A stretch of DNA of 8,380 nucleotides from an uncultured Butyricicoccus sp. (lineage in GTDB: Bacteria > Bacillota > Clostridia > Oscillospirales > Butyricicoccaceae), in NCBI GenBank assembly GCA_959018045.1, contig CAUEJN010000048.1, positions 1 to 8,380 on the forward strand, in the 5' to 3' direction. Under the pieces are notes generated by a model that did not search any database, was not told the origin of the DNA, and was given only the letters and a program-made list of their open reading frames with translations. Shown piece by piece: positions 1 through 6,040 of the stretch. Numbering within the stretch: the first letter of the stretch is position 1; each line of letters starts with the position of its first letter. A program made the translations under genes and the position numbers.

Positions 1-14
1 GGTCTTTCTTTTTT
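1..14 (+). terminator. Right half of an intrinsic terminator for a gene left of the window
   Basis: On the plus strand the window opens with GGTCTTTC followed by six T's and then GTTTGTTTT. The intact copy at 8306-8333, read on the minus strand, shows that GGTCTTTC is the 3' arm of a 12-bp GAAAGACCGTCC/GGACGGTCTTTC stem. By analogy this is the 3' arm and U-tract of an intrinsic terminator for plus-strand transcription entering from the left. The 5' arm is outside the window, so this rests on similarity to the right copy. Confidence 0.55.
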
Positions 15-124
15 GTTTGTTTTAATTGAAACCCGGGGCGGACACCGGGTTTCAAAGGGGGATTCCGCTGTCTGCGGACAGCGGCCAGCCTGCGCGGCTG
101 GATCGCGCCGGGTCGCAGACCCGG
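1..124 (-). repeat. Composite multi-hairpin 3' element, left copy (cut by window edge)
   Basis: Reading on the minus strand downstream of the MATE gene, four hairpins follow in order. They are CCGGGTC-TGC-GACCCGG (124-108), CCAGCC-GCGCA-GGCTGG (101-85), CCGCTGTC-CGCA-GACAGCGG (84-65) and TTGAAACCCGG-8 nt-CCGGGTTTCAA (55-26). An A-rich linker (25-9) then leads to GAAAGACC (8-1), half of a terminator stem lost at the window edge. The same order, nearly the same spacing and the invariant hairpins recur at 8185-8333 in the same orientation relative to the preceding gene. A further small hairpin, CGCC-TGCG-GGCG on the plus strand (135-146), lies between this array and the MATE stop codon and is not seen in the right copy. 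The pairing is read directly from the sequence. Function (terminator, 3'-end protection, DNA-level repeat) is inference. No protein-coding content is seen here. Confidence 0.85.
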
Positions 125-161
125 ACCCGCTTGTCGCCTGCGGGCGGGATGGGTGCGTCCG

Positions 162-1523
162 TTAACGTGTGATCTGTTTAATCCATTTCCTCGACCGGAC
201 GCGCAGGAAAATAACCGGGCACTTACCAAGCTGCTCCATCTTCAAGCAGAAGAACACGACCACAGGCGAAAAGTGGAACACAAACGCGGACAATGCTGCG
301 CACGGCAGACAAATGAGCCACACGAAAACGATATTATTCCACATTGCAAATTTCGTATCACCGCCCGCGCGGAGGATACCGCAATCGGCGGCCATTTGAT
401 AACAGGTACCGACCGAAGTGATGGCAAGCACGGTGATAAACTGGCGGGTAAGTTCGGCAGCCTCGGGTGAGAGCGTGTTATAAATCTGCAAGACCGGCCC
501 GCGTGACAGCAGGATAATGAGTCCGGTGAACACGCCGATGATGCAGAACATGATCTGGAAGGTGAAGGCGGTCTGGTCGATGCGCTCCTTGTGTCCCTCG
601 CCCAATGTGCGGCCAGTCATGATTGCCGCTGCGCTGGCTGCGCCGTATCCCACGACCGACAAGATCTGGAACACCAGAACCGAGATGGAGTTTGCCGGGA
701 CGACCATTGCCGCATTCTCCATATTGCCCAAGATAGCCGTCTGGATGATGGAGGATGCGCCCCACATGGTCTGTGTGACCAGCATGGGCAGCGAGACATG
801 GATATAGTCTTTAATATAGCTGGTATCGATAAAGAGCAGTTTACGCCAATTGAGGTGCAGGGTATGTTCGCGGAACTTGAGGAACCAAATGACAATCAGC
901 AGCTCAACCGTGCGCGAAACCAAGGTAGCAATCGCTGCACCGCGCACGCCCAGTGCCGGTGCGCCGAAATGGCCGTAAATCAGGACATAGTTGAGGCAGA
1001 TATTGATACACAGGGTCGACGCCGAAATAATGTAGCCGATCTTGACGATACCGATGCTGCGCAGCGAGGCGGTCAGCATATTGGTCAGGGCGAAAATCAC
1101 GTAGGTAAAGCAGATGATCTGCAAATACTGCACGGCCTGCTCCATAATCACCGGGTCATTTGTCATCAGGCGAATGATCTGGGTTGGAAACAGCACCGCC
1201 AGCACAAACAGTACTGCCGCGATGCTCACACCGAAGCGCAGTCCCGCGCCGATGATATCCGGGATGGGCTTTAAGTCCTTCTTGCCCCAGTACCGTGCGC
1301 CCAGCACGACAACGCCCTCGCCGACGCCCTGCACCAGCATCTGCAAAAAGAATTGCAGCTGGTTGCACAGCGATGCACCCGACAGTGCGTCCTGTGAAAA
1401 TCGACCGAGCATGATGTTATCGGCCAGATTCACCGAATAGGTCAGCAGGTTTTGCAGCGCCAGCGACAGCGTCAAAATGACGAATGTCCTATAAAATGCC
1501 TTATCGTGCAGCATGCGGCTCAT
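162..1523 (-). CDS. MATE-family multidrug/organic-cation efflux transporter
   Basis: This 453-aa integral membrane protein has a length typical of MATE (multidrug and toxic compound extrusion) transporters, which exchange Na+ or H+ for drugs or organic cations across the cytoplasmic membrane. The sequence shows about twelve hydrophobic segments in two related halves. Family hallmarks include GARYWGKKD (75-83), LNYVLIYG followed by PALGVRGAAIATLVSR (177-204), GRTLGEG in the second half (304-310) and LRAGGDTKF (384-392). The basic tail ends in WIKQITR. The ATG at 1523 is preferred over an in-frame ATG 25 codons upstream because AGAGAGGA (1540-1533) sits 9 nt before it, and the upstream extension is polar and lies across the likely promoter. 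It is divergent from an AraC-family regulator, which may control it. The substrate cannot be told from sequence. No truncation is seen. Confidence 0.93.
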   Translation of the reverse strand: MSRMLHDKAFYRTFVILTLSLALQNLLTYSVNLADNIMLGRFSQDALSGASLCNQLQFFLQMLVQGVGEGVVVLGARYWGKKDLKPIPDIIGAGLRFGVSIAAVLFVLAVLFPTQIIRLMTNDPVIMEQAVQYLQIICFTYVIFALTNMLTASLRSIGIVKIGYIISASTLCINICLNYVLIYGHFGAPALGVRGAAIATLVSRTVELLIVIWFLKFREHTLHLNWRKLLFIDTSYIKDYIHVSLPMLVTQTMWGASSIIQTAILGNMENAAMVVPANSISVLVFQILSVVGYGAASAAAIMTGRTLGEGHKERIDQTAFTFQIMFCIIGVFTGLIILLSRGPVLQIYNTLSPEAAELTRQFITVLAITSVGTCYQMAADCGILRAGGDTKFAMWNNIVFVWLICLPCAALSAFVFHFSPVVVFFCLKMEQLGKCPVIFLRVRSRKWIKQITR

Positions 1524-1570
1524 GGTTCGATATCCTCTCTTTTGCGTCTTTCTCACAATCCACTGAGAAC

Positions 1571-1598
1571 AGCATACCACATCTCTTTCGGTGCGCAA
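1571..1598 (-). promoter_or_regulatory. Candidate promoter of the MATE gene
   Basis: On the minus strand, TTGCGC (1598-1593) and TATGCT (1576-1571) are separated by 16 nt and lie about 50 nt upstream of the MATE start. Each box matches the sigma-A consensus only partly (4 of 6 for the -10). It is back to back with the stronger AraC promoter, so a single regulator bound between them could affect both genes. Confidence 0.4.
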
Positions 1599-1629
1599 TA
1601 AAAAAAAGCCGCAATTTATTTATATTTTA

Positions 1630-1638
1630 TGCTATAAT
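1630..1638 (+). promoter_or_regulatory. Extended -10 promoter of the AraC-family gene
   Basis: TGCTATAAT is a perfect TATAAT -10 with the TGn extension. The expected -35 position (about 1610-1615) has no good TTGACA match, which is common for extended -10 promoters or ones needing an activator. It lies within an A+T-rich stretch (about 1597-1640) that stands out from the G+C-rich surroundings. The start codon is 53 nt downstream of the -10. Confidence 0.65.
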
Positions 1639-1691
1639 GTACCCATCCAGCCCGCCCGTCTGTGCGCGAGCCCGCGAAAGGAGCATTCCTC

Positions 1692-2600
1692 ATGAGCGCC
1701 GTTCTCAAATCCTGCCGAACCAACACCGAGCGCGGTGTTTTGCCCGAATCCCGGCAATATTACAACACGCCTTCGGCCATCGCGCGGCAATTATTCTACT
1801 ATCCCACCGAAATCGGACGGTACACGCTGGATACGCGATATCATTTCCTCGACACCTCGCCGGGTGCCGAGCGCGAAAGTCACAAAAATTTTATGCTGAT
1901 CTACATCGACTCGGGCGGCATGGAAATCTTCAACGACGGCCGCCGTGCGCTGGCTGCCCCCGGTCAGATTGCGCTCATCAACTGCCGCAAGCCGCACCAC
2001 TACCGTGCGCTGCGCGACACGCGCATGATCTTTCTGCACTTCGACGGTTCCAACACGGCCGCCTTTTTCGATCAGATCATGTCGGTGCACAGCGGTAAGT
2101 GGGTGCTGTCCGTGCCCGCAGGCAGCCACATCCGCGCCGATCTGCTGCACATCTTTGACGCGCAGGCGCGTGCTGCCGACTTCCAGCCGCACACCCCGAG
2201 CGAGTCCGAATTGTCCCAGACCATCTGCCGCATTCTGTGTGAACTGCTCGTCCCGCCGCGCGACGCGTCGCTGACCCCCGACCAGGATCTCATCGCCCAG
2301 GCCATCCGCTATATTCTCGACCATCTCTTTGAGCCGCTGTCGGTCGAGGATGTTGCATCCGCGGTCAGTCTGAGCGCATCGCACTTCTCCCGTCTGTTCA
2401 AGGCGCGCACCGGCTACTCGCCGCACGAGTATATCGTCCTGCGCCGCATCGACGAGGCCAAATCCCTGCTGCACACCACCTCGCTCTCGGTCAAGCAGAT
2501 CGCCTTCCGCGTCGGCTATCACAGTGAGGTCAACTTCATTTCCTCATTCACCGCAAAGACCGGCATATCCCCGGCGGTCTTTCGCCGGATGCCAATTTGA
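1692..2600 (+). CDS. AraC/XylS-family transcriptional regulator
   Basis: This 302-aa protein has the classic two-domain AraC layout. Residues of about 35-135 form a cupin-like ligand-binding domain (AraC_binding type), with features such as GGMEIF, the APGQIALIN segment (89-97), CRKPHHYRA and FLHFDGS. Residues of about 200-300 form the DNA-binding domain with two helix-turn-helix units: SVEDVASAVSLSASHFSRLF (217-236) and SVKQIAFRVGYHSEVNFISS (266-285), followed by the signature TGISPAVFRR. AAAGGAG (1677-1683) lies 8 nt before the ATG at 1692 and fixes the start over an in-frame ATG at 1662. It is transcribed divergently from the MATE transporter with 168 bases between the starts, which suggests control of that transporter and perhaps of itself. 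The ligand is unknown; cupin-type members often sense small sugars or aromatics. No clear intrinsic terminator follows, so some readthrough into the cell-wall operon is possible. Confidence 0.93.
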   Translation: MSAVLKSCRTNTERGVLPESRQYYNTPSAIARQLFYYPTEIGRYTLDTRYHFLDTSPGAERESHKNFMLIYIDSGGMEIFNDGRRALAAPGQIALINCRKPHHYRALRDTRMIFLHFDGSNTAAFFDQIMSVHSGKWVLSVPAGSHIRADLLHIFDAQARAADFQPHTPSESELSQTICRILCELLVPPRDASLTPDQDLIAQAIRYILDHLFEPLSVEDVASAVSLSASHFSRLFKARTGYSPHEYIVLRRIDEAKSLLHTTSLSVKQIAFRVGYHSEVNFISSFTAKTGISPAVFRRMPI

Positions 2601-2646
2601 CCCGTCTTATCCCCTGCAAGCCCATCGAATGATACCATTTTGTCGG

Positions 2647-2675
2647 TTTACGCACTCCGGGCACTGTGCTATAAT
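2647..2675 (+). promoter_or_regulatory. Promoter of the FHA-SEDS/PBP operon
   Basis: TTTACG (2647-2652) is separated by exactly 17 nt from a perfect TATAAT (2670-2675), which also carries a TG extension (TGC, 2667-2669). Predicted transcription would start near 2682, leaving a leader of about 50 nt. The rest of the 130-base gap after the AraC stop shows no gene. It contains a GTAC-GTT-GTAC inverted repeat (2677-2687) just past the -10 and a weak GTTGT/ACAAC hairpin (2681-2696). Confidence 0.75.
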
Positions 2676-2730
2676 GGTACGTTGTACGGAAACAACCACT
2701 TAAACCCCACCCGAAGGGAGGAATCTTAGT

Positions 2731-4527
2731 TTGACTGAAACTTTTACCGGTGTGAGCGGTGCCTTACAGGCCGGCATGGACAGTCTGTACAGCCTGTCCC
2801 AGCAGTTTCCCGAGATCAGTGCATGGTACACGACGGTCATCCGTTTTGTGCTTCCCGTGCTCGGTCTGCTCATCCTGCTGACCGCCATCCGCTCGCTTTT
2901 ATCGGTCAAGCACACCGCTGAGGTCTGGGCTTACCTGAACTTCGGCGAACAGCGCATCCCGCTGACCCACTGGGAGAACATCATCGGCCGCCAGAAGACC
3001 GCCGACGTGGTCATCGACGATCCGGCCGTTTCCCGCACCCATGCCGCCCTCATCCGGCAGCCCGACGACACCTGGAACCTATATGATTTGGGTTCGACCT
3101 CGGGCACCTATGTGCGCGGCCGCACCGCGCCCGCCGAGGAGCCGCTGCCGGTCGAATTCGGCGACGAAATCTCCTTTGCCGACATTCCGGCATGGCTGGA
3201 ACCGGTATCGCCCGAGGAAAAGCAGGCGCGGCGCAAGCGTCGTGCCGGTCTGGACAAGCCGGTCTCGCCCTGGGGACTGCTCATTCTGATGAGTTTTTTC
3301 CAGATTCTGACCTGCATCCAGCTCATCATCTCGACCGGCGAAAAGGCCGATCCGGCGCTGCCGCTCATCTTCCTCGGCATGACCGCCGTCATGTGGATCT
3401 ACTGTCTGACCCTGCGTGCCTTCCGGCGGGTGGGCTTCGAGATGGAAATGATCGCCTTTTTCCTGTGTACCATCAGCCTTGCGGTCACGGCATCCTTTGC
3501 CCCGGCCTCGGTGCCCAAGCAGTTCTTTGCCATCCTGCTCGGCATGGTCGGCTTCCTTGTGCTCGGCTGGTTCCTGCGTGACCTCAGCCGTGCAAACGCG
3601 CTGCGCAAGTTCATGGCCGTGCTGGCTGTGCTCCTGCTCGCTGCGACTCTGGTTCTGGGTTCGTCGAGCGGCGGTGCGAAAAACTGGATTAAGATTGGCG
3701 GCATGTCGCTCCAGCCGTCCGAGATCGCCAAGGTCTGCTACATCTTTGCCGGTTCGGCAACCCTTGACCGTCTGTTCCGCAAGAAAAACCTCGGTCTGTT
3801 CATGGCGCTCACCCTCATCTGTCTGGGCTGTCTGGCGCTGATGAACGACTTCGGTGCAGCGGCCATCTTCTTCGTGACCTTCATCGTCATCGCCTTCCTG
3901 CGCTCGGGTGACTGGGCGACCCTCGCCCTCATCTGCGGCGGCTGCGGCGCGGGCGGTCTGGTACTGTTATCGGTCAAGCCGCACGTGCTCAAGCGCTTTG
4001 CAAGCTGGGGTCACATCTGGGAGGACGTTTACGGCGCCGGCTTCCAGCAGACCCACTCGCTGACCGCTGCCGCATCGGGCGGTCTGGTCGGCGTCGGTGC
4101 GGGCAACGGCTGGCTGGGTGTCACCGCCGCCGACACCGATATGGTATTCTGTAAGGTCTGCGAGGAATGGGGTCTGATCATCGCGGTACTGGCTGTGCTG
4201 TGTATTGTCACGCTGGCTGTCTTTGCCGTGCGCGCCTGCCGCGCCGGACGCTCCAGCTTCTACACCATCGCCGCATGCGCTGCGACCTCGCTCATGGTCT
4301 TCCAGACCTGTTTGAACGTCTTCGGCGCGGTCGACATTCTACCTCTGACCGGTGTCACCTTCCCCTTCCTGTCCAACGGCGGTACCTCCATGTTGGCTTC
4401 CTGGGGCATGCTGGCCTTTTTGAAGGCATCCGACACCAGACAGAACGCAAGCTTTGCCATCCGCCTGCCCTCGCGGCGTGAACTGAGACACGAACAGGAG
4501 GAATTTGACGAATATGCGGAAGATTGA
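2731..4527 (+). CDS. FHA domain fused to a SEDS (FtsW/RodA/SpoVE) peptidoglycan glycosyltransferase
   Basis: This 598-aa membrane protein is much longer than an ordinary SEDS protein (about 370-420 aa) because of an N-terminal extension. One hydrophobic segment (about 36-57) precedes a cytoplasmic-type FHA domain (about 68-155) with its phosphothreonine-binding landmarks: GR (86-87), SRTH (101-104) and GSTSGTYVRG (121-130). A basic linker (164-172) leads to multiple membrane segments. SEDS hallmarks are GAKNWI (315-320), LQPSEIAK (327-334), ADTDMVF with Asp470 at the catalytic aspartate position, CEEWG (477-481) and PLTGVTFPFLSNGGTS (538-553). SEDS proteins polymerise lipid II glycan strands with a partner class B PBP, and that partner is the next, overlapping gene. 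FHA domains bind phosphothreonine, so recruitment by a Ser/Thr kinase is a reasonable inference. The start is TTG at 2731, supported by AAGGGAGG (2714-2721) 9 nt upstream; the first ATG lies 15 codons inside. Whether it serves elongation, division or sporulation is unresolved. Confidence 0.93.
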   Translation: MTETFTGVSGALQAGMDSLYSLSQQFPEISAWYTTVIRFVLPVLGLLILLTAIRSLLSVKHTAEVWAYLNFGEQRIPLTHWENIIGRQKTADVVIDDPAVSRTHAALIRQPDDTWNLYDLGSTSGTYVRGRTAPAEEPLPVEFGDEISFADIPAWLEPVSPEEKQARRKRRAGLDKPVSPWGLLILMSFFQILTCIQLIISTGEKADPALPLIFLGMTAVMWIYCLTLRAFRRVGFEMEMIAFFLCTISLAVTASFAPASVPKQFFAILLGMVGFLVLGWFLRDLSRANALRKFMAVLAVLLLAATLVLGSSSGGAKNWIKIGGMSLQPSEIAKVCYIFAGSATLDRLFRKKNLGLFMALTLICLGCLALMNDFGAAAIFFVTFIVIAFLRSGDWATLALICGGCGAGGLVLLSVKPHVLKRFASWGHIWEDVYGAGFQQTHSLTAAASGGLVGVGAGNGWLGVTAADTDMVFCKVCEEWGLIIAVLAVLCIVTLAVFAVRACRAGRSSFYTIAACAATSLMVFQTCLNVFGAVDILPLTGVTFPFLSNGGTSMLASWGMLAFLKASDTRQNASFAIRLPSRRELRHEQEEFDEYAED

Positions 4528-5875
4528 GAAACGCGCGGTTTTGTGCCTGATCATCGCGCTGGCACTGATTGCCGGTCTGGGTCTGTTCTGCTTCCGGTTC
4601 GTGAAGAATGCCTCCGACTGGGCAGCCTACCCCTACAACCGGCACATGTACTCGAACAGCGGTCAGCTGTTAAGCGGCACCATCTTAGACCGTGACGGCG
4701 ATGTCCTGACCGAGGTCAAGGACGGCGAGCGCGTCTACTACCCCGATGCCACCGTGCGCCGCGCGACCGTACACGCAGTCGGCGACGGCTCGGGCTACAT
4801 CGGCACAGGTGCTCTGACCGCCTTTGCCGACCGTCTGTCCGGCTACAACCTGATTACCGGCGGCTATTCTCCGCTGGGCTCGGGACGCAACCTGACCCTC
4901 ACGCTGGACGCTTACCTGAACGTCACGGCGTACAACGCCATGGACGGACGACAGGGCACGGTCGGTGTGTACAACTACAAGACCGGCGACATCCTGTGCA
5001 TGGTCTCCACCCCGTCCTTTGACCCGGAAAACCCGCCCGATGCGTCGAGCGCGGAAGACGGCATCTACTTGAACCGCCTCCTGTCCTCGGCACAGGTGCC
5101 GGGCTCCATCTTCAAGACGGTTACCCTGACCGCCGCGCTGGAAAACCTGCCCGACCTCAAGGACCGCACCTTCACCTGCACCGGTGAGACCACGGTCGGC
5201 GGCACGGTCATCACCTGCCCCAAGCCGCACGGCAAAATGGACATTGAATCAGCCTTTGCAAACTCGTGTAACGGTGTCTTTGGCGTACTCGCCGCAGAAC
5301 TCGGCGGCGACACCATGACCAAGTACGTCGAGCAGGCCGGTCTGACCCGCCGCATGTCGGTCGACGGCATTATGACCGCAGCCGGTCACTACGACGTGTC
5401 CGAGGCTGACAAGGGACAGATTGGCTGGTCGGGTGTTGGTCAGTACACCGACACGGTCAACCCCTGCAACATGATGGCCTACATGGGTGCCATCGCAAAC
5501 GGCGGCACGGCTGCTGTTCCGCGTCTGATTCTGGACATCACCACCCCGAGCGGTATCCCGACATCCTGGCAGCGCACCGAAGAGACCGATACGCTGGTAC
5601 AAGGGGGCACGGCGGCTCAGGTCAAGGAAATGATGAAAAACAACGTCGTTCAGACCTACGGCACCGATCGCTTCCGCGGTCTGGACATCGGCGCGAAGAG
5701 CGGTACGGCTGAGGTCGGCGGCGACAAGCGCCCCAACGCATGGTTTGCCGGTTTCCTCGACGATCCCGAACACCCCTACGCCTTCATCGTTCTGGTTGAG
5801 AACGGCGGCGGCGGTGCGTCGGTCGCGGGCGAAATCGCAGCAACCGTCCTGCAGGCCTGCGTCGACAAGTTCTAA
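4514..5875 (+). CDS. Short class B-like penicillin-binding protein (transpeptidase)
   Basis: This 453-aa protein is anchored by one N-terminal membrane segment (about 8-30), with the rest outside the membrane. The penicillin-binding transpeptidase domain (about 145-450) has all three active-site motifs: SIFK with nucleophile Ser198 in PGSIFK, SCN (251-253) and KSGT (395-398). It crosslinks peptidoglycan stem peptides. The region before the domain is only about 110 aa, much shorter than the pedestal/dimerisation region of FtsI or PBP2, and resembles the compact PbpA type. It overlaps the upstream SEDS gene by 14 bases, so the two are probably translationally coupled and work as a polymerase/crosslinker pair. 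The start is uncertain. AGGAGG (4496-4501) is 12 nt from the ATG at 4514 but only 3 nt from an in-frame TTG at 4505, so ATG is preferred (the alternative adds 3 residues). It ends in a terminator. Confidence 0.92.
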   Translation: MRKIEKRAVLCLIIALALIAGLGLFCFRFVKNASDWAAYPYNRHMYSNSGQLLSGTILDRDGDVLTEVKDGERVYYPDATVRRATVHAVGDGSGYIGTGALTAFADRLSGYNLITGGYSPLGSGRNLTLTLDAYLNVTAYNAMDGRQGTVGVYNYKTGDILCMVSTPSFDPENPPDASSAEDGIYLNRLLSSAQVPGSIFKTVTLTAALENLPDLKDRTFTCTGETTVGGTVITCPKPHGKMDIESAFANSCNGVFGVLAAELGGDTMTKYVEQAGLTRRMSVDGIMTAAGHYDVSEADKGQIGWSGVGQYTDTVNPCNMMAYMGAIANGGTAAVPRLILDITTPSGIPTSWQRTEETDTLVQGGTAAQVKEMMKNNVVQTYGTDRFRGLDIGAKSGTAEVGGDKRPNAWFAGFLDDPEHPYAFIVLVENGGGGASVAGEIAATVLQACVDKF

Positions 5876-5880
5876 ATCCC

Positions 5881-5914
5881 CATGCCCGAGGCACACACGC
5901 CCCGGGCATGTTTT
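5881..5914 (+). terminator. Intrinsic terminator of the SEDS/PBP operon
   Basis: CATGCCCG (5881-5888) pairs with CGGGCATG (5903-5910). An inner GGC/GCC pairing extends the stem across one A-C mismatch to an ACACAC loop, and TTTTCT follows. It starts 5 nt after the PBP stop codon. It is unlike the composite hairpin elements at the window ends, so not every operon here uses that element. Confidence 0.85.
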
Positions 5915-5967
5915 CTGCTCCATTGTTTCCCTTAACTAATTTTTCCACTCTGTTTACAAATACACCC

Positions 5968-5996
5968 TTTATTTTTTGCCGCAATCGCGGTATGAT
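5968..5996 (+). promoter_or_regulatory. Candidate promoter of the CobW-type GTPase operon
   Basis: TATGAT (5991-5996) is a good -10, placed 44 nt before the start codon. The -35 at 17-nt spacing (TTTATT, 5968-5973) is weak. A small inverted repeat, CCGC-AATC-GCGG (5979-5990), fills the spacer right up to the -10 and could be an operator. I do not see a convincing Zur box. The region 5915-5980 is A+T-rich and has no gene. Confidence 0.5.
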
Positions 5997-6040
5997 AGGT
6001 GCAGATGAATTTTTTAACCGCTTGGAAAGGGGTCTTTTTT

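Noticed and set aside
591..1274. 227-residue plus-strand reading frame opposite the MATE gene
   Set aside because: The composition is polar and Asn/Gln/Arg-rich, as expected for the complement of a membrane protein. No motifs are seen.
1791..2522. 243-residue minus-strand reading frame opposite the AraC gene
   Set aside because: It is a high-GC antisense shadow with no family motif. The plus-strand frame encodes a complete AraC protein.
2676..2730. Riboswitch or attenuator in the leader of the SEDS operon
   Set aside because: The leader is only about 50 nt, with a weak 5-bp hairpin and no terminator/antiterminator alternative.
4685..5923. Minus-strand reading frames (181 and 224 residues) opposite the PBP gene
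   Set aside because: They are antisense shadows of a gene with intact SxxK, SxN and KSGT motifs, and have no ribosome binding site or recognisable domain.
5915..6040. Zur box upstream of the metal-GTPase operon
   Set aside because: No match to the Firmicutes Zur palindrome could be made by eye. Only a short CCGC/GCGG repeat is present, which is reported separately.
5999..6040. N-terminal extension of the first GTPase from a GTG at 5999
   Set aside because: The GTG sits 2 nt after the -10 box, at or before the likely transcription start, while ATG 6041 has a well-spaced AAAGGGG and begins directly with the P-loop strand.
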